Assembly: GCA_945863885.1 (NCBI GenBank) | Contig: CAMAZY010000006.1 | Location: 27,841 to 91,840, forward strand | Length of the DNA: 64,000 nucleotides | Direction: 5' to 3' | DNA from: an uncultured Clostridia bacterium | Lineage (GTDB): Bacteria > Bacillota > Clostridia > Oscillospirales > Acutalibacteraceae | Shown here: positions 1 to 9,557 of the stretch, one piece after another | Numbering within the stretch: the first letter of the stretch is position 1 | Layout of the letters: every line of letters begins with the position of its first letter | The notes under the pieces: model-generated | What the model was told of the DNA's origin: nothing | Databases searched by the model: none | The model's input: the letters and a program-made list of their open reading frames with translations, nothing else | Position numbers and translations under genes: made by a program

Positions 1-1
1 A

Positions 2-2494
2 TGGCAATGGCTTCCAAGCTATAACGGCGGCAGAATCGTTTACCTTGCCCGGAATGAATATGAGGGCTTTCAGGTTTACTTTTACGAAAAAGCCGAAAGC
101 GGAAGAACCCTCAATATTTCCGTTTCACCGTTTCTGAATGCAAGCGGCGAAGAACTCTCGGCAAAGGTATATAACGAGGTTTATATGAATCCCGAAGGCT
201 TCACTTCGGACAAGTTTGCCGAAGCGCTGGTTCCCTATGCCGGCGAGGGTGTTCAGACCGTACAGAACGAAAGCAATATGTTCTATGTCGAGCTGAAATC
301 GTCGGACACGCAGACGCCGGGTGACTACACGGCTACCGTAACCTTGTCAGACGAAAACGGTGTACTCAATACAACAAAAATGACGGCAAGAGTCTGGAAC
401 TTTGCGCTTCCCGAAGGCCACCTTTCCACCTATCTCTGCGGTCTTTATAATTCGGCGTCGGGCTATGACACAACGTCAGGCTTCCTTAAACTTTCCGGTG
501 TCAGATTTGAAAACGGCAAGGTGATTGCCGAAGACAAAGAGCTTGCAAAGGAAATCCTTTCCGGCTGGGACGATTTTCTTCTGGAGCACGGCGTCAATTC
601 TTATGAAATCCCGGCTTATGTAATTGACGATGACGTAAAGCAAGCCGAACTTCTCATGGCGGACACAAGACGCAGTATGTTCATGGTTCCTGTCGAGGGC
701 AGCTATGGCAGTCAGTCAGCCGCCGCCTCGATTACCAAGTATAAAAATATCGTAGTCGGCAACAGTGAGCTTGAAGACAAAGCATTCTTCTACCCGTGGG
801 ACGAACCGAGCTGGGCAAGCGACGCCGATACGGTTGATTTCGACGCAAGAATCAATGCTATCAAATCGGTCTGGGGTGACAATTACCACGCCATGGTACC
901 GTTCTTTGGTACCGATTCGGCAACGCTTGACTTCAAACTGTCCAAGCTGAAAGCTTCCACCGATATTTACTGCCCGAATCAGAATGCGGCTTATAGCTCT
1001 GAAACGGTCAGAAATGCTTTCCTTGATACAAACTGGCACAAGTCGCTTCGCTATCAGGGTGACACATGGAACGGCAATACCTATGTCTGGACCTACGGGA
1101 AAAGTGCCAAGGGCGTTTTTGCCCGTGCTTTGCAATGGCAGGCGGCGGCGCTCAATTCAGACGGAATGCTTCACTGGAACTGCGGCTTTGTCCCGTATGA
1201 CAAAAACGGAAATGTATATGACGTATTTGAAAACAATTCCGTACCGGGCAAGTCTTACCCCTCAACCGGCAACGGCGACGGTATCTTCGTCTACTCGGGC
1301 GCTTCACTTGGTCTTGACCCGGCGACCCCGATTGCATCTCTTCGCCTGAAGCATATCGCAAGCGGTATGGACGACTTCGATTATCTTCAGCTTGTCAAGG
1401 AGTTTTTGGGCGAAGACGAGTACACAACCTATCTCAATAAATTCCTTACAAAGTACAATTCCAACGGGATCAATAAAATCTGGAATTCCCATGAGGGTGC
1501 CTTTGTCGATTGGGAATGTGTAACAATCAACAATATCCGGACGGCAATGGGTAACGCTCTTTCTGCGTCGAACACCGAGCACAATTACGGTGGGTGGCAG
1601 ACCGTCGTCACATCGGACGACATCCATAACGGTCTTGAAGTTCGCACATGCGAAAACTGCGGCGCAAAAGAAAGCCGGAAGACCGATGTCAAGGGCTGTG
1701 ACCACGAGGAATATATTTCCTCACCTGCTGTTGCGGCAACCTGCACAAGCGAAGGAAAAACAGCCGAGAAAAAGTGCTCGATTTGCGGTGAAGTCGTAAA
1801 AGAAAGCATCGCAATTGCTCCGACGGCGCACCGGACGGTAACCGTTGCCGCAAAGAATCCGACCTGCACCGAGGACGGCTATGAAGCATATAAAAAGTGC
1901 CTGAACTGTGATTACAGCACCTATGTCCTTGCCCCTGCCACCGGTCACACAAGCGACGGCGGTGCTATTACAAAACAGCCGACTTGCAGCGCAGAGGGTG
2001 AAAAGACCTATACCTGCACAGTCTGCGGCGAGATAATCAGCACCGAGCCGATTGAAAAGACGGCGCATACCTACAAGATAACGACCGTTCCGGCAACCTG
2101 CACACAAAACGGTAGCGAAACGTCAATCTGCGAGGTCTGTGGCGACAAACAGACCAAGGTTATTCCCGCAACGGGTCACCCGAACAAATATGAAACAAAG
2201 CAAGTGCCTGCCACCTGTACCGAAAGCGGCTTTACCGCCGGTGTCTATTGCCCCGACTGTAAGCAATACCTGAGCGGCCACGAAGTAATTGCGGCGGCGG
2301 GACATCACGATGTAAACGAGGACGGACTCTGTGACGATTGCGGCATTACGATGACGAAAGACGACACGGGCGAGGACTGCACCTGCATCTGTCATAAAAC
2401 CGGCTTCATGGGCTTTATCTGGAAGATTCTGCGGTTCTTCTATAAGATATTCGGAACCAATCAAGTCTGTGCTTGCGGTCAGGCACATTATTGA
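2..2494 (+). CDS. DUF4091-type secreted protein with Cys-rich repeats (5' partial)
   Basis: The reading frame is open from base 2, so the start lies before the window; 830 codons are visible. The first part, with motifs such as ARNEYEGFQVYF and a region rich in Trp and Asp, resembles the glycoside-hydrolase-like DUF4091 family, whose members are usually exported and thought to act on carbohydrates. From about base 1575 the protein changes to roughly six cysteine-rich repeats of about 45 residues, each with CxxCG pairs and an ATGH-type end, as seen at the C-termini of many clostridial surface proteins. The last 40 residues hold CTCICHK, an aromatic and basic helix (FMGFIWKILRFFYKIFG) and the ending CACGQAHY, probably a membrane or envelope association module. 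The substrate is unknown. A rho-independent terminator follows at 2542. Confidence 0.7.
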   Translation, partial: WQWLPSYNGGRIVYLARNEYEGFQVYFYEKAESGRTLNISVSPFLNASGEELSAKVYNEVYMNPEGFTSDKFAEALVPYAGEGVQTVQNESNMFYVELKSSDTQTPGDYTATVTLSDENGVLNTTKMTARVWNFALPEGHLSTYLCGLYNSASGYDTTSGFLKLSGVRFENGKVIAEDKELAKEILSGWDDFLLEHGVNSYEIPAYVIDDDVKQAELLMADTRRSMFMVPVEGSYGSQSAAASITKYKNIVVGNSELEDKAFFYPWDEPSWASDADTVDFDARINAIKSVWGDNYHAMVPFFGTDSATLDFKLSKLKASTDIYCPNQNAAYSSETVRNAFLDTNWHKSLRYQGDTWNGNTYVWTYGKSAKGVFARALQWQAAALNSDGMLHWNCGFVPYDKNGNVYDVFENNSVPGKSYPSTGNGDGIFVYSGASLGLDPATPIASLRLKHIASGMDDFDYLQLVKEFLGEDEYTTYLNKFLTKYNSNGINKIWNSHEGAFVDWECVTINNIRTAMGNALSASNTEHNYGGWQTVVTSDDIHNGLEVRTCENCGAKESRKTDVKGCDHEEYISSPAVAATCTSEGKTAEKKCSICGEVVKESIAIAPTAHRTVTVAAKNPTCTEDGYEAYKKCLNCDYSTYVLAPATGHTSDGGAITKQPTCSAEGEKTYTCTVCGEIISTEPIEKTAHTYKITTVPATCTQNGSETSICEVCGDKQTKVIPATGHPNKYETKQVPATCTESGFTAGVYCPDCKQYLSGHEVIAAAGHHDVNEDGLCDDCGITMTKDDTGEDCTCICHKTGFMGFIWKILRFFYKIFGTNQVCACGQAHY

Positions 2495-2541
2495 TAGAAT
2501 TCAATAACGCCCTATGATGTAAACATCTGATTGAAGCGTAA

Positions 2542-2596
2542 CCCCCGAAGAATCAGCTCTCTTAAATGAGCGACATTCTTCGGGGGATGTCTTTTT
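2542..2596 (+). terminator. Terminator after the DUF4091 gene
   Basis: A 12-bp stem, CCCCCGAAGAAT at 2542-2553 paired with ATTCTTCGGGGG at 2575-2586, is followed by ATGTCTTTTT. Confidence 0.85.
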
Positions 2597-2608
2597 CAGA
2601 TTTCAGAA

Positions 2609-2645
2609 GGAACCGTCTTTCACCGGTGTGAAAAAAACGGTTCTT
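2609..2645 (-). terminator. Probable terminator of the aro operon
   Basis: An imperfect inverted repeat, GAACCGTCTTTCACC against TGTGAAAAAAACGGTTC, lies just past the aroF stop on the minus strand. The final bases are T-rich only in part, so termination is likely but not certain. Confidence 0.5.
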
Positions 2646-2663
2646 TGTCATACCGACATCGTA

Positions 2664-3692
2664 TCAATACAATTCCGCAAGCTCGTAAATCAGCTTTTCG
2701 GTTTCCTCCCAACCGATGCACGGATCGGTGATGGATTTACCGTAGGTGCCCTCGCCGATCTTCTGACAGCCGTTTTCGATATAGCTTTCAATCATGAGTC
2801 CCTTGACAAGCTTGTCGATGTCACCGCTGCAACGGCACGAATGCAGGATTTCTTTGGCGATTCTCGGCTGGTGCATGTACTTTTTCGCCGAGTTTGCGTG
2901 GTTGGTGTCCACGATAACGGCAGGATTCTCAAGTCCTCTTTCGGCGTAAAGCTCGCAAAGACGGCTTAAATCCTCGTAGTGATAGTTCGGGAGCGACTGA
3001 CCGTGCTTGTTGACGTAGCCTCTTAAAATAGCATGGGCAAGCGGATTGCCGTGGGAATGTACCTGCCAGCCTCTGTAAATGAAGTCGTGCTCATGCTGAG
3101 CGGCGGTAATCGAGTTCATCATAACCGAAAGGTCGCCGCCGGTGGGGTTCTTCATGCCGACGGGGATATCAAGACCGCTCGAAACAAGGCGATGCTCCTG
3201 ATTTTCAACCGAGCGTGCGCCGATTGCCGTATAGCCTAAAACGTCCGAAAGATAACGGTAGTTGTCGGGATACAGCATTTCGTCCGCACAGGTGAAGCCG
3301 GTTTCGTTGACCGCTCTCATGTGAAGCTTACGGATGGCGATAATGCCGCCGATAAGGTCGGGATCTCCGTTCGGGTCGGGCTGGTGAAGCATACCTTTGT
3401 AGCCGTCACCGGTGGTTCTCGGCTTGTTGGTGTAGATTCTCGGAACGATGAAAATTTTGTCCTTGACCTTTTCCTGAACGGGAACAAGCCGGGATATGTA
3501 ATCCATAACCGAGTCCTCGTTGTCCGCCGAGCACGGGCCGATCACAAGCACAAGCTTTCTTACCTTGCCCTCGAAAATGGCTTTCAGCTCTGCGTCACGC
3601 TCCGCTTTGATTCTCTGTGCTTCCTCGGAAATCGGGAACTGCTTTTTGATTTCCATCGGAATGGGTAATTTGAATGCAAACTCCATATTCAT
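2664..3692 (-). CDS. aroF: 3-deoxy-7-phosphoheptulonate synthase, class I
   Basis: Catalyses the first step of the shikimate pathway, joining phosphoenolpyruvate and erythrose 4-phosphate to give DAHP. The protein has the class I (AroF/AroG) layout: an N-terminal helix, the metal-binding VIGPCSADNED (Cys about residue 54), PRIYTNKPRTTGDGYKG, GARSVENQEHR, and late DTNHANS and GWEET motifs. The frame could open at 3713, where ATG overlaps the tyrA stop as ATGA, but AAAGGTGAGG at 3701-3710 sits 8 bases before the ATG at 3692, so the shorter start (343 residues) is preferred. It is the last gene of the aromatic operon. The sequence does not show which amino acid feeds back on it. Confidence 0.95.
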   Translation of the reverse strand: MNMEFAFKLPIPMEIKKQFPISEEAQRIKAERDAELKAIFEGKVRKLVLVIGPCSADNEDSVMDYISRLVPVQEKVKDKIFIVPRIYTNKPRTTGDGYKGMLHQPDPNGDPDLIGGIIAIRKLHMRAVNETGFTCADEMLYPDNYRYLSDVLGYTAIGARSVENQEHRLVSSGLDIPVGMKNPTGGDLSVMMNSITAAQHEHDFIYRGWQVHSHGNPLAHAILRGYVNKHGQSLPNYHYEDLSRLCELYAERGLENPAVIVDTNHANSAKKYMHQPRIAKEILHSCRCSGDIDKLVKGLMIESYIENGCQKIGEGTYGKSITDPCIGWEETEKLIYELAELY

Positions 3693-3709
3693 TGTTTTTT
3701 CCTCACCTT

Positions 3710-4564
3710 TCATTTATCAAATAATTTTCTTCTTTCGGTTGCACACTTCATCATATCCATCATGCCCTCCCGGTCGTCGTTTTCAAGAAAACCGTAAAGC
3801 TTTTCGAACTGACCCATGAATAAGTCCATCTGGCGAAGAAGTGCGTCTTTGTTTAAAAGGAACAACTCGCTCCACATAACCTCGTTGATATTGGCGATTC
3901 TTGTCAGGTCACGGAACGAGTCACCCGTGTACTTTTCAAGATGCTCATGCTCGTAGCAGGTCATCAGCGCAACGGCCAAGCAGTGCGTCAGCTGAGACAC
4001 GAAGCCGATCATCTCGTCGTGCTCGGCGGGAGACAGCTGGCAGATTCTTCCGAAGCCCAAAATTTCACCGATGCGCATACACGCTTCGATGTTTTCCTCG
4101 GTGTTCTTTTCGGTCGGAACGACAACGTAGTTTGCGCCGAAGAAGATTTTTTCGTCGCTGTTTTCGACGCCGTACACCTCACGGCCTGCCATCGGGTGGG
4201 CGGAGACAAATTCCACGCCGTCGGGCAGAATCGACTGAATCTTATCGACGATGCACCGCTTGACGCCCGTAACATCGGTAATCATGGTGCCTTTTTTGAT
4301 GTACTTGCCGTACTGTTCTATCCAGTCGACGAAGATATGCGGATAAAGCGAAAAAATGATGATGTCCGCATTCGAGATAAGCTCCGGGTCAACCTCGGTC
4401 GTCGCTTTTTCGACGATTTCATGCTCAAGCGCATAGTCAACCGAGGACTGCGAACGGGTGATCGCATCGACATGATAGCCCTTTTCGGTAAAGCCCCTTG
4501 CGTAGCTTCCGCCGAGCAATCCTAAGCCGACGATTAGAAATCTTGTGTTTTTGTTGATAATCAT
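3710..4564 (-). CDS. tyrA: Prephenate dehydrogenase
   Basis: Oxidatively decarboxylates prephenate to 4-hydroxyphenylpyruvate with NAD(P), the committed step to tyrosine. The N-terminal Rossmann motif GLGLLGGS is at residues 13-20, SAHPMAGRE at 121-129 is the family's substrate-site signature, and an all-helical C-terminal domain carries QLTHCLAVAL. At 284 residues it is a monofunctional enzyme with no chorismate mutase and no C-terminal ACT domain. The ATG overlaps the aroA stop by 4 bases (ATGA), which points to translational coupling. Its product is a substrate for the aminotransferase encoded first in the same operon. Confidence 0.95.
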   Translation of the reverse strand: MIINKNTRFLIVGLGLLGGSYARGFTEKGYHVDAITRSQSSVDYALEHEIVEKATTEVDPELISNADIIIFSLYPHIFVDWIEQYGKYIKKGTMITDVTGVKRCIVDKIQSILPDGVEFVSAHPMAGREVYGVENSDEKIFFGANYVVVPTEKNTEENIEACMRIGEILGFGRICQLSPAEHDEMIGFVSQLTHCLAVALMTCYEHEHLEKYTGDSFRDLTRIANINEVMWSELFLLNKDALLRQMDLFMGQFEKLYGFLENDDREGMMDMMKCATERRKLFDK

Positions 4565-5769
4565 TTGATTGTAACCTCCACTCCCAAGCGTTTCAGCACG
4601 TCAAAAAAGCCGGGAAAGCTTTTGCTGACCGCTTCGGCGCCGTCAATTTCCGCTCCGTATCGGCTCGCAAGCACCGCAAGCGACATGACGACCCGGTGGT
4701 CATTATGTCCCGACAGGATTTCCGTCGGCTTGTGAAGCGTTGACGGCTCGACCGTGATTTTATTCTCTTCTGTTTTTATTTCAGCCCCGAATTTCGAAAG
4801 CTCCTCTTTCATAACGGTGCCCCGGTCGCTTTCTTTCAGCCGCAGCCGCTTTGTGCCGGTAAAAACTGCGCCGTTTTTCGCACTTGCTATCGTCATCAGA
4901 ATCGGTGCCAAGTCCGGGCAGTCGGAAACGTCGATTTTGGGCTTTCCGCCTTCCAGAAGCGGATAGTGCTTTTTATATACGCTGTCGCCCTGCAAGCTGT
5001 TTTCCCGAAGTCCCGTGACGGTGACGCTTCCGCCGAGAACGTTGAAAGCGTCAAGAAAAGCCGCCCCCGAATAGTCGCCCTCAACACTTAGTGAGCAAGA
5101 CTTGTACGCCTGACCCGAAGAAGCGGTAAGGGTGTTTTCGTCCTCCCATCTGACAAAAACGCCGAAAGAACGCATCGCGTCAACCGTCATATTGATATAA
5201 CTGCGGCTTTCGACCGGCGGAATCAGCTTTATCCGGCTTTCCGCTTTCAAAAACGGCAGGGTGAACAGCAAGCCGCTTACAAACTGACTGCTGATATTCC
5301 CCGGTACGGTGAAGTCGCCGCCTTGAAGCGTTCCTTTGATTTCGATTGCGTCGAGCGTCTGACTGTAAGAAAGACCTCTTTCTTTGCAGATTTCCTCATA
5401 AACGCTCATCGGCCGTTTCATCAGAAGCCCTGCGCCCGTGAACCGCTGTCGGTTTTCGTTCAAAAGAAGCAACGGCAGGATAAACCGCAGGGTACTTCCG
5501 CTTTCCCGGCAGAAAAAGTCGCTTTCGGGAATGTCGCAAATATTTTCGATTCCCCGAACCGTGACCGTATCGCCCTCTTTTTTGATTTCGGCTCCCATTT
5601 TGCTAAGGCAGTCGAGCGTCGCTAAGATGTCCTCGGAATAGGTGACGTTTTTTATGACGCTTTCGCCCTTTGCCAAGGCGGCGCAGATAAGAAGCCTGTG
5701 CGCCATGCTTTTTGACGAGGGAGCGGCGGCACAGCCGTCTGCTTTACTTTTTTTGATAATTGCTGTCAT
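4561..5769 (-). CDS. aroA: 3-phosphoshikimate 1-carboxyvinyltransferase (EPSP synthase)
   Basis: Transfers the enolpyruvyl group of PEP to shikimate 3-phosphate. At 402 residues it is slightly shorter than the typical 425-440. Visible family motifs are KSMAHRLLICAALAKGE near the N-terminus, RESGSTLRFILPLLLL (the usual LGNAGTAMR-like region, here with SGST), DCPDLAPILMTIASA, GTKRLRLKESDR and NDHRVVMSLAV. The start ATG overlaps the aroQ stop and its own stop overlaps the tyrA start, so the gene lies in a tightly coupled run. The SGSTLR motif in place of GNAGTAMR/GTTTR suggests a class II-like form, but herbicide sensitivity cannot be judged from sequence alone. Confidence 0.95.
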   Translation of the reverse strand: MTAIIKKSKADGCAAAPSSKSMAHRLLICAALAKGESVIKNVTYSEDILATLDCLSKMGAEIKKEGDTVTVRGIENICDIPESDFFCRESGSTLRFILPLLLLNENRQRFTGAGLLMKRPMSVYEEICKERGLSYSQTLDAIEIKGTLQGGDFTVPGNISSQFVSGLLFTLPFLKAESRIKLIPPVESRSYINMTVDAMRSFGVFVRWEDENTLTASSGQAYKSCSLSVEGDYSGAAFLDAFNVLGGSVTVTGLRENSLQGDSVYKKHYPLLEGGKPKIDVSDCPDLAPILMTIASAKNGAVFTGTKRLRLKESDRGTVMKEELSKFGAEIKTEENKITVEPSTLHKPTEILSGHNDHRVVMSLAVLASRYGAEIDGAEAVSKSFPGFFDVLKRLGVEVTIK

Positions 5770-6215
5770 TTTTCTGCCTTTCGGTTTTCGAGATATTTAA
5801 TCAGAAAGTCGGCGGCTCGTAAGTATCCGTCCGTGCCGAGTCCGGTAATCGTCTTGACCGCCGCCTGACGGATATACGAAACCTGACGGAAGTCCTCTCT
5901 GTCCTCAACCTTAGAAATATGGACTTCGACGGTCGGTATCGAAACGGACTTTACGGCGTCTAAAATCGCCACGCTCGTATGCGTGTATGCCGCCGGATTG
6001 ATAATAATGCCGTCGGTGCTTCCGTAGGCTTCCTGAATCTTATCGACTAAATCGCCCTCATGGTTCGACTGGAAACATTCGCAGTCGATGCCCTTTCCGG
6101 CGCAGTAGCTTTCGATTTTATCGAGCAAATCCCGGTAGGTTTCCTTGCCGTAATGCTCAGGCTCCCGGATACCGAGCATATTGATGTTCGGTCCGTTCAG
6201 AAATAAAAATCTCAT
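5766..6215 (-). CDS. aroQ: 3-dehydroquinate dehydratase, type II
   Basis: Dehydrates 3-dehydroquinate to 3-dehydroshikimate. At 149 residues it has the size of the small dodecameric type II enzyme. Motifs: NGPNINMLGIREPEHYG with the catalytic tyrosine loop, QSNHEGDLVDKIQ, INPAAYTHTSVAI with the catalytic histidine, and VEVHISK. It overlaps aroA and the aroE-aroK fusion by 4 bases on either side. No type I (AroD) copy is present in the window. Confidence 0.95.
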   Translation of the reverse strand: MRFLFLNGPNINMLGIREPEHYGKETYRDLLDKIESYCAGKGIDCECFQSNHEGDLVDKIQEAYGSTDGIIINPAAYTHTSVAILDAVKSVSIPTVEVHISKVEDREDFRQVSYIRQAAVKTITGLGTDGYLRAADFLIKYLENRKAEK

Positions 6216-7435
6216 AGTGTTTCCTCAATTCTTCTGACGGCGTTTTCGACTTTTCCGTCCACAAAAATTTCTTCGTCCGCCGTTTCTTGATAAATCGGAT
6301 ACCGCTCGTCAAAGCGCTTTTGTAAATCCGTGCGGTTCCTCGAAAGCGGTCGGTCGTCCGTCGGTAAGATATCTTCAATCGGGCGGTTTAAGAAAAAGAT
6401 TTTTCCGTTTGAGCGAAGAAAATCGACGTTCTCTTTTTTGAGTACTGCACCGCCGCCTGTTGCGATGACATAACCGCTTTTTGCCGAAGCTTCTTTGATG
6501 GCTTCGGTTTCAGCTGAGCGAAAGTAGGCTTCGCCCTTTTCGGCGAAAAGGGTGCTGATTGCCGTTTTTTCGTTCTTGATGATAAGCTCGTCCGTGTCGA
6601 TAAATTCTTTTCCAAGCTTTTCGGCGAGTGCCTTGCCGATGGTGCTTTTTCCGCTCCCGGGCATTCCCGTCAGAACGATGTTCTGCTTTTTCGAAAGAAC
6701 ATACTTGTAGGTGTCCTCGTAGACGCTTTCGCCATACGTTGTGTCAAGAAAAATTTCGCTTGCCAGTACCGCCTGAGAAACCAGCATATACAGTCCGCAG
6801 CAGCCCTCGACACCTTTTTCTTTCGCTTGTCGGACAAGCTTTGTTTCAAGCGGATTATAGACCACGTCAACAACACCTTGTAAATGTTCGAAGCCGTCAA
6901 GCGAAATCGCCGCCGTGTCATTCTTCGGGAACATGCCGCAGGGGGTCGTGTTGATGATAAAATCGGCGTCCGCATGAAGCGACAGCACGTTTTCATAGTT
7001 CAGCTCGCCTTTGCGGCTGACTTTGTGGACGCTTGCCGCTCCCAAAGCCTTTGAAACGGCAAAAGCGGTTTTCGATGTTCCGCCGCTGCCTAAAATCAGC
7101 ACCTTTTTATCCGCAAAGTCAAAGCCCTGACGCAAAATCAGCTTTTTAAGACCGCCGAAGTCGGTGTTGTATCCGTAAAGTGCTCCGTCACGGTTGACAA
7201 CCGTGTTGACCGCTCCGATTTCCTTTGCCGTCGGGTCGATGTAGGAAAGGTACTCCATGACCCGTTGTTTATACGGAATGGTGACGTTGATGCCCGAAAA
7301 ATCCCGCTTTGTCATAAAGGCATCGAAGTCGTCGGGCGCAACCTCGACAATATCATATTCATACGGCGCAAAATGCTCGTGAATCACTTTCGAGAAGCTG
7401 TGACCGAGCTTTTCGCCGATTACTGCGTATTTCAA
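6212..7435 (-). CDS. aroE-aroK: Bifunctional shikimate dehydrogenase / shikimate kinase
   Basis: A two-domain fusion catalysing consecutive steps, reduction of 3-dehydroshikimate and phosphorylation of shikimate. Residues 1 to about 245 are AroE: IGEKLGHSFSK shikimate-binding motif, NVTIPYK with catalytic Lys56, NTDFGG with Asp92, and the nucleotide loop GSGGTSKTA near 117. After a short linker, residues 252-407 are AroK: Walker A GMPGSGKST at 257-265, IDTDEL near 280, the GGG motif, and the lid around DDRPLSR. It starts with TTG; AAGGGATGA, which overlaps the aroC stop, is its ribosome binding site. Both active sites look intact. The downstream overlap with aroQ is 4 bases. Confidence 0.95.
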   Translation of the reverse strand: MKYAVIGEKLGHSFSKVIHEHFAPYEYDIVEVAPDDFDAFMTKRDFSGINVTIPYKQRVMEYLSYIDPTAKEIGAVNTVVNRDGALYGYNTDFGGLKKLILRQGFDFADKKVLILGSGGTSKTAFAVSKALGAASVHKVSRKGELNYENVLSLHADADFIINTTPCGMFPKNDTAAISLDGFEHLQGVVDVVYNPLETKLVRQAKEKGVEGCCGLYMLVSQAVLASEIFLDTTYGESVYEDTYKYVLSKKQNIVLTGMPGSGKSTIGKALAEKLGKEFIDTDELIIKNEKTAISTLFAEKGEAYFRSAETEAIKEASAKSGYVIATGGGAVLKKENVDFLRSNGKIFFLNRPIEDILPTDDRPLSRNRTDLQKRFDERYPIYQETADEEIFVDGKVENAVRRIEETL

Positions 7436-7439
7436 AAAA

Positions 7440-8531
7440 TCATCCCTTAAAGTAGTCTGTGCCGAATCTCATCGCTAACATATCGTAAACGGTCAGTGCC
7501 GTAACGGAATCGACGACAACCGCCGCCCGTCCGATGATTGCCGGGTCGTGTCTGCCTTTGATCTGAAGCTCGGCGTTCTCTTTTTTGATAAAGTCCACCG
7601 TATTCTGCTTTTTATAAATCGAAGCGGTCGGCTTGACAACACAGTTGAAAAGTACGGGCATACCGTTGGTAATGCCGCCGTTGATGCCGCCGTTGTGATT
7701 CGTCACGGTTTCGATTCTGTCACCGTTCATGGTAAAGCAGTCGTTCGCTTCGCTTCCCCTCATGTCCGCAAAGCCGAAGCCTTCGCCGAATTCGACGCCC
7801 TTGACAGCGGGAACGCTGAACAGAGCGTGTGACATCACACTTTCAAAAGAATCAAACCACGGCTCACCGACACCTGCCGGAAGCCCGACGATTGCCGTCT
7901 GTAAAACACCGCCGACGCTGTCGCCGTCTTTTGCGGCGTCTTTCATTCTTTCCGTGGCTTCCTGACGCTTTTCATCGTCAAGCATCGAGATGATGTTGTC
8001 ACAAAGAATCGGGAAATCGGCTTGATAATCGCCGAAGTCACGGTCACGGACACCGGCACAAATCAGAATATGCGTACCGAGGTAGATTCCTTTTTTATTG
8101 AGCGCTTTCATCGCAATAGCCCCTGCGGCGACAAGCGGGGTCGTGATTCTTCCCGAAAAATGTCCGCCGCCCCGGTAATCCTGAAAGCCGTGGTATTTCA
8201 TATAAGCCGTATAATCGGCGTGACCCGGTCTTGCAAGGTCTTTGGTAAGCGAATAATCCTTGCTTCTCGTGTCCTCATTTTCGATGACGATACAAAGCGG
8301 TGTACCCGTGGTTTTACCCTCGAAATAACCGCTGACAATTCTGAATTCGTCCTTTTCCCGGCGCTTTGTCGATACCGTGCTAAGCCCTCTGCGGCGGTCA
8401 AGCTGGCGGGCGATAAACGCTTCGTCAACCTCGATTCCCGGGGCAAGTCCGTCCATGACTGCTCCGATTGCCGTTCCGTGGCTTTCACCGAATATGGTGA
8501 CGCCCAAGGACTGTCCGAATGTATTTTTCAT
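7440..8531 (-). CDS. aroC: Chorismate synthase
   Basis: Removes phosphate from EPSP to give chorismate, using reduced FMN as cofactor. The 363-residue length is normal. Family signatures: GESHGTAIGAVMDG near the N-terminus, RRRGLSTVSTKRREKDE, HADYTAYMKYHGFQDYRGGG with the Ser/Arg flavin region, and GRITTPLVAAGAIA. It starts with ATG 15 bases after aroB. The whole set from DAHP to chorismate is encoded in this operon. Confidence 0.97.
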   Translation of the reverse strand: MKNTFGQSLGVTIFGESHGTAIGAVMDGLAPGIEVDEAFIARQLDRRRGLSTVSTKRREKDEFRIVSGYFEGKTTGTPLCIVIENEDTRSKDYSLTKDLARPGHADYTAYMKYHGFQDYRGGGHFSGRITTPLVAAGAIAMKALNKKGIYLGTHILICAGVRDRDFGDYQADFPILCDNIISMLDDEKRQEATERMKDAAKDGDSVGGVLQTAIVGLPAGVGEPWFDSFESVMSHALFSVPAVKGVEFGEGFGFADMRGSEANDCFTMNGDRIETVTNHNGGINGGITNGMPVLFNCVVKPTASIYKKQNTVDFIKKENAELQIKGRHDPAIIGRAAVVVDSVTALTVYDMLAMRFGTDYFKG

Positions 8532-8546
8532 AAGTTCATAGTCTCC

Positions 8547-9548
8547 TTAAAGAAGTTCTTTGAGTTCTTCGGTCGGCACCGTCTCAAAGGTAAAAGAACC
8601 GATTTCGTTGCTTTTTACGACGGTGACGGTGCTTTTGCTGCCCGATTTCTTATCGTGCGTGAGGGCTTCAAAAGCTGCCTTTTTATCGTAGTCAAAGCTT
8701 GTCGGAAGTCCGACAGTTTCGAGAGCGGCTTTCACCTGCTCCCGGATATTGTCGCCGCACATCGGAAGCATACCGAGACCTACACATTCACCGTGATAAA
8801 GCGTGCCGAGGCCCACGGCGCTTTCGATTGCGTGACCTAAGGTGTGACCGAAATTCAGCACCCGGCGAAGTCCGGCTTCCTTTTCGTCCTGCTCGACGAC
8901 CGAACGCTTGACAAGAAGCGAACGGCGGATAATCTCCTCGGTCTTATCCATGTAGTTTTTATCTTTAAAAATTTCAAAAAGCTCCCTGTCGCCCGTGATG
9001 CCCATTTTGATGGACTCGGCAAGACCGTTTGCGATCTGACGGTCGGGAAGCGTAGACAAAACATCGGGGTCGATAATGACCTTTTTCGGCTGATAAAACG
9101 CACCGACGATGTTTTTGACCGAACAAAAGTCTATGCCTGTCTTTCCGCCGATAGAGGAATCGACCTGAGATAAAAGGGTCGTCGGAATGTTGTAAAAATC
9201 AATGCCCCTCATATACGTTGCGGCGGCAAAGCCTGCCATGTCGCCCGTTACGCCGCCGCCGACGGCAATCACGCAGTCCTTGCGGTTAAAGCCGTTTTCT
9301 AAAAGCGACTTAAGAATACCCTGATAGGTGTCAAAGTTCTTGCTTCCCTCGCCCTCGGGAAAAACGTGGATAAACGAATGTTTAAATGCGGCGGCGACCG
9401 TCTTTGCGTACGCTTCCGGAACACCGCTGTCGGTCACAATAAGGGCTTTGTTGTCTTTTATGTTGATATACTCGCCGACCTTTTTGAGTGCTCCCCTTTC
9501 GAGCACGATATCATAATCGGTGTCTTTCATTTTTACGGGAATAATCAT
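8547..9548 (-). CDS. aroB: 3-dehydroquinate synthase
   Basis: Cyclises DAHP to 3-dehydroquinate in an NAD- and zinc-dependent reaction. Visible motifs: PEGEGSKNFDTYQGI, GGGVTGDMAGFAAATYMRG (NAD-binding), PTTLLSQVDSSIGGKTG, GLAESIKMG and the metal-binding NFGHTLGHAIES followed by HGE. At 333 residues it is somewhat shorter than the usual 355-365, the loss being in loops and the C-terminus; active-site residues are kept. Nine bases separate it from pheA upstream. Confidence 0.95.
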   Translation of the reverse strand: MIIPVKMKDTDYDIVLERGALKKVGEYINIKDNKALIVTDSGVPEAYAKTVAAAFKHSFIHVFPEGEGSKNFDTYQGILKSLLENGFNRKDCVIAVGGGVTGDMAGFAAATYMRGIDFYNIPTTLLSQVDSSIGGKTGIDFCSVKNIVGAFYQPKKVIIDPDVLSTLPDRQIANGLAESIKMGITGDRELFEIFKDKNYMDKTEEIIRRSLLVKRSVVEQDEKEAGLRRVLNFGHTLGHAIESAVGLGTLYHGECVGLGMLPMCGDNIREQVKAALETVGLPTSFDYDKKAAFEALTHDKKSGSKSTVTVVKSNEIGSFTFETVPTEELKELL

Positions 9549-9557
9549 GTTCTTACC

